Assembly: GCA_023213315.1 (NCBI GenBank) | Contig: JAKCPI010009466.1 | Coordinates: 18,291-82,290 of the forward strand | Direction of reading: 5' to 3' | Length of the DNA stretch: 64,000 bases | Source: Euborellia annulipes | Taxonomy: Eukaryota; Arthropoda; Insecta; Dermaptera; Anisolabididae | In this document: positions 54,488 to 64,000 of the stretch, in pieces | How the letters are laid out: every line of letters begins with the position of its first letter | Numbering within the stretch: the stretch's first letter is position 1 | Translations under genes and position numbers: made by a program | The notes under the pieces: model-generated | Told to the model about the DNA's origin: nothing | What the model saw: the letters and a program-made list of their open reading frames with translations, nothing else | Database searches by the model: none

Positions 54488-54940
54488 TAAAAGCCTCGTT
54501 TGGACACAGGGTAAATTTAATAATTATTAATATTTTCTCAACCGGTGAGCACAAGACCCCGAAGTCATCAACAAAATTAAATTTTAATTATTAAATAAAT
54601 TTTATAAATTTATATACTCATCGTGCAAAATTATTTTTGCAATGATTTATTATATAAAAATTCTGTATCGAAAAATTTCGTAAGGTAGAAGTTATGGGCG
54701 CAAATAAAAAGAAAGAAATATTCTTATAATAGTAATTTCAGCAAAAATCCTAATTTATATTATATTAGCATTAAATATAGCCAACATTGAAAGGCCCAAA
54801 CGAGTGAAGGACCGAGACCCGAAACGTTAAAATATAATTGAATATAAAACCCAAGGAGGGTTCCCCCAATTTTGGTCACTATAATTGAGATCTGAGAGAA
54901 AATTAAATTAAATGGACAATAATACGATTGGAAAGTGACC
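54488..54940. other. AT-rich DNA with a decayed hammerhead
   Basis: At 54801-54832 the plus strand reads GTGAAGGACCGAGACCCGAA then ACGTT, a hammerhead with changed C3 and A9. Another relic, CCCCGAAGTCATCAACAAAA, lies at 54556-54575. Confidence 0.4.
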
Positions 54941-54944
54941 GGTG

Positions 54945-55115
54945 AATAAAAAGGTGAGAGCAACGAACCAACAGCCCTCGAATGCATTCTCAGGGTGGCA
55001 TTGTGCCTTTTACGCCCCATCCGAGCGTTATAATTCACAAGCACCCCTCAAGCGTCAAGCAGAGTGTGCTGCTTTTTATATTTATATCGTTTTCCATCCA
55101 AATACACACAAACAG
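54945..55115. other. GC-richer island
   Basis: Balanced composition; overlapping frames on both strands without a domain. Possibly conserved non-coding DNA. Confidence 0.25.
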
Positions 55116-55135
55116 ATTCTTATTCACTCACACAA

Positions 55136-55165
55136 GAAGAAAGAAGAAGAAGAAGAAGAAGAAGA
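55136..55165 (+). repeat. (GAA)n microsatellite
   Basis: About eight GAA units (AGAAGAAG...), followed by an A-run. The poly-Glu/Lys frames here are artefacts of it. Confidence 0.85.
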
Positions 55166-55277
55166 CGAGGATAAGAAAAAAAAAAAAAGAAGTCTAGTTT
55201 GGGCTTAGCTTGCGAGCAGAGAAAAATAGCAAGTTGTATACAAAGTGTAAGCAGGATACTGGATAGAAGGAAGGAAG

Positions 55278-55306
55278 GGTTGGGGGTAGGGGTAGGGGTA
55301 GGGGGT
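55278..55306 (+). repeat. G-quadruplex-type (GGGGTA)n tract
   Basis: Five G-tracts of 3-5 residues are separated by TT or TA, strongly G4-prone. Confidence 0.7.
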
Positions 55307-55515
55307 GGTTGGTTGCTTTCTGGCTCAAAGCCCCGGCAAACTTGGCCTCTCTCTCTCTTGTGTCGTGTCGATATTGGATTTTGAGGTGGTGTACTTCGGT
55401 ATCGGATTAATTGAGCCACGGGGAGTTGCTCATTTCTCTCGTACCTCCTCTTTTCCTTTTCGGTTAACAAATAGGCGATCGCCTCCATTTCCCGCCACTT
55501 AACAGGTTTAAATTT

Positions 55516-55550
55516 TTAATTTGAAAAAAAAAAAAAAAAAAAAAAATTGA
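55516..55550. repeat. Poly-A tract
   Basis: An A-run of about 22 residues (about 55525-55546) with no SINE or LINE body directly upstream that I can recognise. Confidence 0.7.
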
Positions 55551-55934
55551 TAAGAGATTGTACTTAAAAAAAAAAGAGAAAAAGATCAGAAAAATATAGT
55601 AGCGAATTGGATAAATTGTATCAGATAATATATTTTTTTATTGATAAAATTGATAAATTTTTTTTACCCTCTCTTTCCTTATTGAAGCATCTGGATGAGA
55701 TGCTGTTGCAACTTATGCCGAAAGTCATCAATAAAATATCGCAACGATCCCAGGAAGAGATCGTTTTTTTTTTTTATAATTAATTTAATTTATTTTTATA
55801 TATAAAATTATAGAGAAAAGGAAGATTATTGAAATTTAATTTGAAAAATTTTAAAATTGAATTAATCCTTTTTTCCCCTTCCCCTTTTGAGAGAAAATTA
55901 TTTGGTCGGAGACAGACAAGAAAAACATCACTCT
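55551..55934. other. AT-rich stretch with hammerhead-like relic
   Basis: CTGGATGAGATGC (55690-55702) and ATGCCGAAAGTCATCAATAA (55714-55733) resemble a hammerhead with damaged stem II. An AATATCGCAACG word follows; its reverse complement CGTTGCGATAT lies at 56333-56343. Confidence 0.35.
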
Positions 55935-56135
55935 CTGGCTGGCTGTGAAGCCACTACCATCTTCAAACATACACATTCGATGGCTTTGAACGAATCGACA
56001 CCACTCGATGTGCAGCCGCCAGCATCCAATATCATTCGACGGCGTCCAGAAGAGGACCGAAACGTCCAACAGCCTTCACTGGGGTTCGGACGAAGGCCGG
56101 CCAGATGTGACCGAAATGTTTCATTTCACCATCCA
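55935..56135. ncRNA. Cluster of decayed hammerhead motifs
   Basis: Plus strand: CAGAAGAGGACCGAAACGTC (56047-56066) lacks the 5' half of stem II, and CCAGATGTGACCGAAATGTT (56101-56120) has only the 3' half. Minus strand: TTTGAAGATGGTAGTGG (near 55956-55972) is a 5' half. These look like scrambled copies of one family. The 100- and 77-codon frames across them are products of the repeats. Confidence 0.45.
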
Positions 56136-56834
56136 CCAGAAGACATCACCAACCATCATTATTTATTTCATTTTATTTTATTTTTTTAAATATTTTTCAA
56201 ATAAAATTTCTAAAATTATTTTTTTTTTTAATAAATTATAATTTATTTTTTATTTTTTTAAATTTTTTATTTTTTGCGAGCAGATCACTCTCCCTGATTA
56301 CGACCCCATCCCTTTTTGGGAGATCTTCAAAAACGTTGCGATATATTTTCAAATATATACGCTATATTTCCTTATTTTCAAGTTGCATTTTTTTAATGCA
56401 GATATTTCTCAAATTGTTTCTTTATATAAAAAAATAATTTCGGCAAAATGGAAAAAAAATCGGTGAAAACGAACGAATAATCCGTAATTACATCCTGATG
56501 GTGAGTTAAATTCTTGAAGAACTTTAGAATTTCTTTTAATAACTCGGACACCCTGTATTTTATTTAAATAAGTTTCGAGATCTATTCATTTGAATAATAT
56601 TCAATGGACACCTCAATTCGGATTTGACTAAACATACTCAGAAATTTGTTAAATATAATTTTATATAATTGAACTGAAAAATACGATTGACAAATAGTTA
56701 TGAAATGAAAAAGAAATATGAACAGATTTATGCTGAGGAACTTTGACAGATGAAACAATTCAATCTATCTCTCTTTAGGATCAGAATTCAAGGCGCATAG
56801 TCTTTATTCTATTCTAATTAGCCCACGGGATATT
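56136..56834. other. AT-rich stretch
   Basis: Nothing else recognised. Confidence 0.35.
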
Positions 56835-56895
56835 ATTTAGACCTCTGGCACAAGAGGCGGATTCTCTACCACTGTGCTATGGTCCAAGGACGAGC
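56835..56895 (-). repeat. tRNA-like SINE head, family C
   Basis: Minus strand: ACCATAGCACAGTGGTAGAG (box A) then CGCCTCTTGTGCCAGAGGTC. The copy ends before box B. Confidence 0.6.
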
Positions 56896-57489
56896 AAGAA
56901 TTTAAGGATGACGGACCTTTTTGACATGTTACATTCAAATGCTTTAAGCATCTTTTCTTAATATTATACATTTTATTTTGTGTTTACACTTTATAAGTTA
57001 TTTATATTTATATCATTTTTAGTTGAGAAATCTCCGAAACTGTTTTCCTATACAGAAGCAAATCGCAAAAATAAATTCCACCTTAAAACAAAACAAAACA
57101 AAAATATTTGTTTTTAATTTGTACCTAACACTAGAAGGTAATAGAGTAAACTTCCCTCCATAGGTTAAATTGGTCCTCTCGTGCAAACCAGTTATCAGTT
57201 TGCATAGCAAATTTTATATTCTTTGTTGCAAATAAGAATTTTTGAGAATATCAATTTCGTGAAGTATTTTTTTTTTTGCTTTAAACTTGTAAATTGAAAA
57301 AAATGAAGCACTCACAGGAAGAATAAAAAGGATCCCCAAACTAAGCATAGAGTATTATTTAAAAATTTTTATCGATTATGTATAACTTTCTGAAGTAGGA
57401 GTGAATTTCTGAAAAAATATAAAATTTGTTGAATTTAATGAAAAATATTCCAACATTCGCCCCCTAATAAGTTCATTTCTAAATAATGC
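56896..57489. other. AT-rich stretch
   Basis: Nothing recognised. Confidence 0.35.
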
Positions 57490-57550
57490 TTAGCCCCTAT
57501 CGTTAAAGATGGCCCAAGATGCCAAAAAAGATTTAAAAAAAAGCAAACCC
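57490..57550 (+). repeat. SINE tail fragment
   Basis: AGATGGCCCAAGATGCCAAA then AAAGATTTAAAAAAAAG repeats the shared 3' tail; head absent. Confidence 0.55.
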
Positions 57551-57620
57551 TTGAACAAAAAATAATAATAATACAAAATATCAAGAAAGACTTATTAAAA
57601 ATTTATTTATTAGTAAGAAA

Positions 57621-57666
57621 TATTGAAATTTTCGACTTCGGAACCCATGACAGTCCTCAGAATTTT
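57621..57666 (-). ncRNA. Decayed hammerhead motif
   Basis: Minus strand: CTGAGGACTGTCATGGGTTC then CGAAGTC. The 5' core fits CUGANGA, but GAAA reads GAAG. Confidence 0.45.
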
Positions 57667-57939
57667 AACAAAATAAAATAATCATCTCGGGAGAATGTAG
57701 TAAACCTACATTCAAACTTGGCGAGTATCTCATTTTTCTATACACCAGCTTAAATATAAAAATTTAATATATCTAGACAAGAAAAAAGAGAGCGAATGTA
57801 ATGAAGGCTCATTACGCCAACAACTTTATTAAATTCTCTTTTTTTCTCCCAAATCAGGTATTATCAACGCTGGCCATAAATCGATCATTCTAAAAAAAAT
57901 TACCATTTAAATGCATTAATTAAACTTTTTATGTTTTTC
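57667..57939. other. AT-rich stretch
   Basis: Nothing recognised. Confidence 0.35.
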
Positions 57940-58560
57940 AAATCGCTTCTGGGTAAAAAAAAAAAGAATCTGCGTTGGTTCGATAAAAAGGGTCGAATTT
58001 TTAATTGTATTGACGATGTCACTTTATTTGAAGTAAATCGGATTATGTCATCTCTTTTCAGATTTAGGACATTTTTTTTGGAGCATAAATCGGATCAAAC
58101 TGGACAGCATATTGTTCTGCAAAGTTGCAGAACGATCCGCTTTTTGCCCGGAATATCTCCGCCCCCGAATTCCGTCGCCCTTTATACCAAGAGAGAGACA
58201 CAATAAGCCGATTCATAGAGGAGGAGGCGTTTAAATAAGAATTCCAGACCTAATACATAAACACAATTAACACTTTATTGCCACGGAAAGAAAGGCTTAA
58301 GGTTTGCGGAAAGGCCTTTTGTACCCCTTCTTTTCAAGGCAAAGGCAGGTAGCAATGGCAGCAAAAAGGGCGTAAGAAAAATAAAGCCCACGCCTGAAGA
58401 AACAGACTGCTAATAGGATTAACTTCCGACACAAGGCAATTATAAAGCAGGAAGAAGAAAACAAATCTGAATGGTCCCTTGATGAATAAAAGAGGCAGGC
58501 GCTTTGCAAGGGGACAACGCAAAATTTAACAATAGTCAAAACAGAAGTCATCTTTAAAGA
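57940..58560. other. GC-richer island with a perfect palindrome
   Basis: GTTCTGCAAAGTTGCAGAAC (58114-58133) is a 9-bp inverted repeat. Two unrelated frames (91 codons plus, 84 codons minus) show no domain. Regulatory or unannotated exon possible. Confidence 0.25.
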
Positions 58561-59179
58561 TTTCTTTTATAAATTACATTTGTTCGTTTTAAAAATTCTT
58601 ATAATTTGTCATCCTTTTGATATTAAAATTTTTAAATAAAAAAATCTGATGTCACCGATTGCATTAGAATATGAGATTATCAATTTACATTTTAGTATTG
58701 AAATGCCAAAGCATGGCTGAATTTAAGATTGGTAGTCCTAGAAGCAAGAATGTGGAACGTCCCCTGAAAGTGACCGATTTTAATTATAAATAAAATATAT
58801 AAAATATAAAAATGGCCTTAAAACTTGCAAAGGGGAATTTAAAAAAATTGAATAAGACTATCATATGAAAATAATTTTATTTATTAGAGTAAATTCAATA
58901 TTATTGATCTTGATTGGCGTTAATGTGTATTTTGAGTGGCGTTATTTTGTTTGCCACAATACGTTTGATTTAATACAAATAAGGCCCTATATCAGATTCG
59001 TGCATTTAATTTATATTACATATATATTCCACGATCTTCTAGCAATTTTCTACCAACCAGGCATTGAAATTATTCTAATGTTTTACGAATTTCGCTGTAT
59101 TCTAATCACGAAACATAGGATTTGGTGGTGAGTTTTTGTTTAATATCGTTGCTTGTTTTGTAATAATTGTGTAATTTTA
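58561..59179. other. AT-rich stretch
   Basis: An 88-codon plus frame (58865-59131), rich in Ile/Phe, has no domain. Confidence 0.35.
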
Positions 59180-59222
59180 CAGACCTGAAGATGGTTCTTT
59201 GTAACCGATACTAATGTACTGA
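59180..59222 (+). ncRNA. Decayed hammerhead motif
   Basis: CTGAAGATGGTT, loop, AACCGATACTAATG. 5' core and stem II (GGTT/AACC) are intact; GAAA reads GATA. AATAAAATTTAAG follows. Confidence 0.5.
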
Positions 59223-59595
59223 AGTTGGTCGTCGGATCCTGACAAATAAAATTTAAGAAATATTTGTATTATCCTCTCAATACAATAAGTAGACTAATAA
59301 ATTTTAAATTATATATCGTTGGAGTCAATGAAGTTTAAGATGCAAAGAGACCAAAAGAAGTATATTATTGACAAAAAATAATTTTTTTTTATATTTATTG
59401 TAAGGTATTATCTGATATTTTTGAATTTTTGAGTAGGAGAAAAATAATCTGAATCAATTCCAAATCGCAATTGAAAAGATATTTAACCTACCACATTTCA
59501 TATTCAAGAAAAATGAAGATATATTCTTGAAGGAGATAATATGAACTTTAATATTAATATATCAATAAACTGCCATTTCATTTAGGTAGATCACA
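59223..59595. other. AT-rich stretch
   Basis: Nothing recognised. Confidence 0.35.
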
Positions 59596-59599
59596 ATCA

Positions 59600-59654
59600 A
59601 AAGAGCAAATTGAGTTGTTTAGGGCTGAAATTTCATTAACTCAATTTGCTCTTT
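59600..59654. repeat. Perfect 17-bp hairpin
   Basis: AAAGAGCAAATTGAGTT (59600-59616) pairs perfectly with AACTCAATTTGCTCTTT (59638-59654) over a 21-nt loop. The geometry is like a short foldback or miRNA-type precursor, but the perfect stem is shorter than most miRNA stems. Confidence 0.7.
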
Positions 59655-60220
59655 AGATAATATTGTTCAAAGTTTATCCTTAGAAGATCATATCAATTTA
59701 CTTAATTTATTTTTTAAAATCACCAATTCGGAATCTTTTTAATAATTGTTGATGCTAGTACATAATTATGTAACTTACTATAATTATGATTATAACCTAT
59801 GATTCGATTGAATTTTTTTTTTTTTAATTAAGAATTAAAAAGTTTTAATGCTATTAATTGATGTTAAATTAGCAACATTGGTGATTTTAAATTTGGTCTT
59901 AGAATTACTTAATTTTATTAAATATCTCACGGGTGGTACAACTAAAATTAAAAAAAAATAAATAAATAATGTTCTTTCTATTTAAAACATTTGAATTCTA
60001 TACCACAAAAGATCTTTTTTTTGAGAAGTTTCTTCTTGGGTTCTCAGGCTATATCTCTATTTAAAATTTTATTGAAAAACCGGGAGATATTTAAAAAATA
60101 GTCCTCAGGAATGATTGTTAAATTCAACCAACATTGGCCTCCAAGTGGGGCAAACAATTCTATTCTGTTGGTTTTCCTAATTGTCCAAACTTGCATTCAA
60201 CGATTGAGTAATGATCTTTT
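59655..60220. other. AT-rich stretch
   Basis: Nothing recognised. Confidence 0.35.
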
Positions 60221-60385
60221 GGGTCCCTCCTACCCTCTTTAGAAACTGATCTTTCAATTACCAATAATAGCGTCGAAGGGTCAATAACGTTTTCTGCTTT
60301 TTCCTCGCCACCCCTGGCAGCAGCAGTCACTATACACTCTCACTCTTCTTTTTTCTTTCCAAGCGAAAATTTATCGTTTCCTTAC

Positions 60386-60598
60386 CCGAAAGAATGTGAA
60401 TGAAGTTGGTTGGGTGCCTCCCATGTGGGAGGTCTTCACGACGATAAACTCTGGGTTTACTCCAAATCTTTTGGTGTTCAAAAAACGGTCCAGGTGCCAA
60501 ACTGTCTGGGCACAAGTAGTCTCACCGGGAACCCCATCGTTGCAATAAATACCGAGAATTAGGACGTCAAACGAATGTCCCTCCGTTGCCATCGCCAT
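60386..60598 (-). CDS. Possible first coding exon, 71 codons
   Basis: An ATG at 60598 (minus strand) opens a frame whose first residues are MAMATEGHSFDVLILG. After 213 nt a donor CGG|GTAAGG follows (intron from 60385). The exon is exactly in phase 0. Codon use is mixed and the block is GC-richer than its flanks. The Kozak context is weak and an overlapping antisense frame exists. I recognise no domain, signal peptide or motif. If real, the rest of the gene lies to the left on the minus strand. Conserved non-coding DNA is the alternative. Confidence 0.25.
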
Positions 60599-61079
60599 AA
60601 ATCTAGATTTGGCTATTAATCTTACGAGAAAAGTGATATTTATAGTAGAAATAAATACGGAATATTTCTCTACCGGTTTTTTTTTTCATGATTTATTTTG
60701 AAAAATTTATCTAAGTCTTCACAAACCTTTAACTAGTAGTAAAATAATAGGAGATAATCTATTATTTTGAAAATAAATTCATCAAAAGAATTATTCGTTT
60801 ATTAAAAAGAGATATTTTAAAGAATAATAAAATAAACTAAACTTTTTCAGATTAAATCATGATGGATTAGAGTTTATTTTTGAAGTGAAACTTCTTTATG
60901 AACATTAGAGGAAGTCCAGGAAGTGCCTTAATCATTACGAAACGTTGTGTTTACTTCAGAAAATTTGGATTTTCTTGAGTAATGATGTTTTTGGGAATAA
61001 GAATTAGAGACTGCGTTGAGACTAGACTCAACACATTTATTCAGAGAAATCAGTTAATAAAACAAAAATTAATTAGTTA
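60599..61079. other. AT-rich DNA with hammerhead relic
   Basis: At about 60910-60960 the plus strand reads CCAGGAAGTGCC..ATTACGAAACGTTG, a possible hammerhead with a broken 5' core. Otherwise nothing. Confidence 0.3.
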
Positions 61080-61322
61080 CCGAGTAAAAATGATTAAAAA
61101 TGATCAAGTGATACACACGCCCGCAGCAGGTCTGCATAGTGAACCTTGAGGGAAACAAAGAGGTATACACGCCCGCACCAGGGACACACATTTTTCTTCT
61201 GGTCACTTCCGATCTACTGTGTGTGTCCCTGGTGCGTGGGTGTATATCCCTGTGTGCCCCTCAAGGTTCACTATGCTGTGGTCGAGTGTATCTCTCGATC
61301 ATTTTTAATCATTTTTACTCGG
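61080..61322. repeat. 243-bp hairpin
   Basis: Arms of about 105 bp pair with small indels, from CCGAGTAAAAATGATTAAAA and its partner TTTTAATCATTTTTACTCGG to an inner CACCAGGGACACACA pair, around a loop of under 30 nt. CGCCCGCA words repeat inside. The open frames of 60-74 codons here run through the arms. Confidence 0.85.
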
Positions 61323-61337
61323 GTTATAATTCTTTGA

Positions 61338-61446
61338 ATTTGGTATCCAAATGGCTTAAATAAAACCATCAGACTGCCTGGGATCCGAACTCACAACCCT
61401 TGGTATAGAAGGCAGGCCTACCAACTACACAAAGCCCGAGGGCTTT
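61338..61446 (-). repeat. tRNA-derived SINE, family A
   Basis: Minus strand: GCCCTCGGGCTTTGTGTAGT head, box A TGTGTAGTTGGTAGGCC, box B GAGTTCGGATCCC, then AGGCAGTCTGATGGTTTTAT and the TTTGGATACCAAAT body. The tail is lost. Confidence 0.82.
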
Positions 61447-63600
61447 TTAAATTTAATTTTTTAATAAATTAACTTGGACTATAAACTCTATCAGTTATGC
61501 CTTTCTATGAAGAAAGAAACGGAAACCCATGGAAGTTATTTCCCGGTTTAACCACAACGCGTCAGTTCTGACATTAATGATTTAACAGACTAAGAGAATA
61601 TCCACCAGACTGGGACCTCTATTTAAAACTTTTTATGACTAGAACTAGGTATACATTATTCTTTAGGACTTAAATATCTTAATTTCACTTCCATTCTTAG
61701 GTTTCCTAAAGTAAATAAATAGATTTTAAAGGTAAACCTAAGTAAATAAGAGAATTGGCTGTTTCGGATTCTTTTTTTTTTCCATCGTTACGAGGCATTG
61801 AACGTATTGTGATTTCTGAATGAATGTGTGAATGAATGAATAGATCATGATGAATACATCAGGTGACATATTCTGACCCAGAAAAATCTTGAGTTTGCGG
61901 AATGCTGGGTCTTGGGGATGAAGTGGGAGGTCCAGATGATGAATGTCTGCGAGAAAAAGAAAGAGAAAAAAAGGTCCAAGGGCCCACCCGCACCATCCCT
62001 CAATTAAGAGCTCATCCCATCCTTCCTCTATTCATTTAGATAATTTATTTCCTTTAATCTAATCATAACATTTGGTTTATTTAGGTTTAGTCTCTCTCCA
62101 TTTTGCATTGTGATATTAACTCAAGGACTGATGATGATTATTCAAAGCTTTTTTTTCAAGAACGTGACTTTCAATGAATACTAAGGTCTTTTTTTTAAAT
62201 TCTTTGGCTTTTTTTTATGATCTCATAATAACTAAAGAATTTCGAAATTTCAGGTTGACGTTAGTTGAGGTAAACCAAGTTGTTATGTCAAAAGAAAAAT
62301 AACTTTTGTACGAAAATTGTGGACAAAAGGACGAAGAGAAAAGAAAAGGAGCCAGAGACCAACATATGTTTAAAATTTGCCTTTCTCTAATTGACTGGAA
62401 ATATATTTTAATATTTTCAAAAAATAAATCCTCGATTCACCAAATTGTAAAAGAATTTTTTTTTCTTTATTGAATTGCTATCTGTTGTAATAGTGGAGAA
62501 AAATTGAATTTGAGCTTATAGAAAAGAAATTTATCTAATTAGATGAAAAATCGCTTTTGAATGACTCAAGTTTAGAATTTGATTGCAAGTGTGCCAGTTG
62601 TATTGAATTTTAATATAATCTTCTTAGTTGTTATTGGGGGCACAAGGTGTATAAGAATTTAAGATCAAAGGAAAAAAAAATATTTAACTTTCTCACCTCC
62701 TCTAAAAATGCTTGATTATCTCTAAAACTATTAAAATCTTATTGTTGATAAATAAATTCATAAAGTTTTAAAGTGAAACTAATTCAATTTAGCGACTATG
62801 ACAAATTAATTATAAATTACAGTTTTAGAAAAAATCCAAGTTCTTATATAATTTTATTAATAAGTTAGAAGGATTTATTTTTAAATAATGAAATTTATTT
62901 AAAAGATTAATAAATAAAAGAATAATTGTAAATTTATTTTCTCTATTGTACTCATATTATTAGCTGCCTTTTCGGAAATGAATGTCAAAAGGGAATAATG
63001 CATAGTCTGAGATTTGTATACAATATTTTTTCGCAAAAAGTGAATAGTGTATTCTTTTTTTCGCCCATCTGTCAGTCAATGGAAAAATAGGATATCCGGT
63101 TTAAGGGGTCAGTAAAGAAAAAAAAAAGATGAAAAATAATCAGATTTTGCTTTCAAGCCGCTGAGTCAAACGATTAATATATATTATCCGAAAGGCTAAT
63201 CCGAAGACCTCCCGGACTTTGGGTATCACAGGTGCGTAGGTGGAGAGGGAAAGTAGAGAAAGGAACAACAACAAGAATGAATCCGTGTGAAAAAAATATA
63301 AATAAAAACCAAGCAAGTGTGAGAAGTTAGAACAATATTTGAAAAACCGCTCTTTGTCCATTACCTGTCAAAGAAGAGGCGTTTAGCTTTTTGTAAACAG
63401 TTCAAAACAGACTTAGAGTTGCAAGGATCAAAAACATTCCTTATCTTGGCATTTTATTTAAAATATTACAAGGGGTTTTATTTAAAAAAAAAATAAATAA
63501 ATAAAATTGATTTGTAGTTATTCAAGGGTGCTTAGAATTTTCAGATAAGAATAATAGTTTCCATTTTTTCTAATTATAATAGGCTTAAATTATAAAATAG
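61447..63600. other. AT-rich DNA
   Basis: GAAT-rich microsatellite at about 61819-61840. A small GC patch at 63170-63250 has no domain. No gene. Confidence 0.4.
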
Positions 63601-63800
63601 CCCCGGGTCTGTAGCGTAGTAGGTAGCGTGCCTACCTCCTATACCAAACGTCGCGGGTTCGGACCCAGGCAGTCCGATGATTTTATTTAAGCCATTTGGA
63701 TTAAAGATGACTTAAATAGAAATGCCTGAACCCCAAATTGATATATTAATTACAACGGTTATCGTAAAAGTCTTGTATGGCCTAAGTTGCCGAAAAGACT
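63601..63800 (+). repeat. tRNA-derived SINE, family A, complete with tail
   Basis: GCCCCGGGTCTGTAGCGTAG head, box A TAGCGTAGTAGGTAGCG, box B CGGGTTCGGACCC (63654-63666), AGGCAGTCCGATGATTTTAT, body, and the shared tail TATGGCCTAAGTTGCCGAAA followed by AGAC. It is the longest copy here and serves as reference for the family. Confidence 0.87.
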
Positions 63801-64000
63801 GTATGAATGTGTGTGTGAGTGTGAGTGTGAATGAGAAAAATAAGTGAATGTTTTTTTCCCCCCAAAAAAAAAAAAAAAAAAAAAATTATAAAATAACAAA
63901 AAATAATATTTTTAGTTAATGCACTTTTGATTCTGTGATATAATTAAATATTGTCTCTGAATAAAAAATTAAAAATTTTTAATTACCTAGCTAATTCCAT
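63801..64000. other. (TG)n and poly-A end region
   Basis: A GTGTGTGTGAGTGTGAGTG tract (63810-63829) and an A-run (63866-63885) follow the SINE, possibly its own 3' simple repeats. Nothing else recognised. Confidence 0.5.

Noticed and set aside
1..64000. CRISPR arrays, bacterial operons, phage genes, LTR retrotransposons
   Set aside because: No regularly spaced direct repeats with unique spacers, no gene clusters, and no long direct repeats with integrase or reverse-transcriptase frames. The DNA is clearly eukaryotic.

Overview
The window is AT-rich, gene-poor animal DNA. It has no long open reading frame, and bacterial features (Shine-Dalgarno sites, operons, tight gene packing) are absent. 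Instead it holds short interspersed elements with tRNA-like and 5S-like heads, small DNA transposons with target-site duplications, Helitron-type ends, foldbacks carrying hammerhead-ribozyme cores, microsatellites, and GC-richer islands that could be conserved regulatory DNA. An invertebrate is most likely. The phylum cannot be fixed by eye, although the over-represented palindrome TAGGCCTA is a usable fingerprint.

Layout. 0-7 kb: AT-rich DNA with two hammerhead-like motifs, one hammerhead foldback (3967-4150) and two GC islands. 7.3-10.6 kb: a tandem cluster of one repeat family with a 5' hairpin (CTGGTGTGAC...), a (CA)n block and a 3' hairpin (ACTTTCTCT...AGAGAAAGT); a full-length solitary copy lies at 37735-38267. 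11-12.3 kb: a hAT-type element with an 8-bp duplication that contains a hammerhead foldback, then a second foldback with the best hammerhead of the window. 14.4-17.4 kb: a 5S-rRNA-derived SINE, a 1-kb island and a 540-bp element with canonical Helitron ends. 18-21.5 kb: small foldbacks, a tRNA-derived SINE, the 3' end of a LINE (the only recognisable protein-coding relic of useful length) and a second hAT element. 22-30 kb: mostly unique AT-rich DNA, one weak exon candidate, islands and SINE copies. 30.5-32.8 kb: a 1,565-bp near-perfect foldback with a transposase-like motif in its loop, then a SINE split by a third hAT element. 33-42 kb: islands (one with inverted GATA sites), SINEs, hammerhead motifs and a recent 522-bp duplication in which one copy gained a SINE. 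42-54 kb: a second 5S-SINE, a hammerhead foldback with a 12-bp flanking repeat, two copies of a TGGACCCTGTTA element, a Harbinger-like MITE and more hammerheads. 54-64 kb: decayed hammerheads, a coding-exon candidate on the minus strand (60386-60598), a 243-bp hairpin and a complete SINE.

No complete protein-coding gene is supported. The window reads as intergenic or long-intron DNA. Its main interest is the density and inverted arrangement of hammerhead-ribozyme cores (about 18 counting decayed ones), several with a stem I that can be paired on paper, next to a two-hairpin repeat family that resembles Helentron-associated elements. Identities, spacings and pairings were read by eye; no search or folding program was run.
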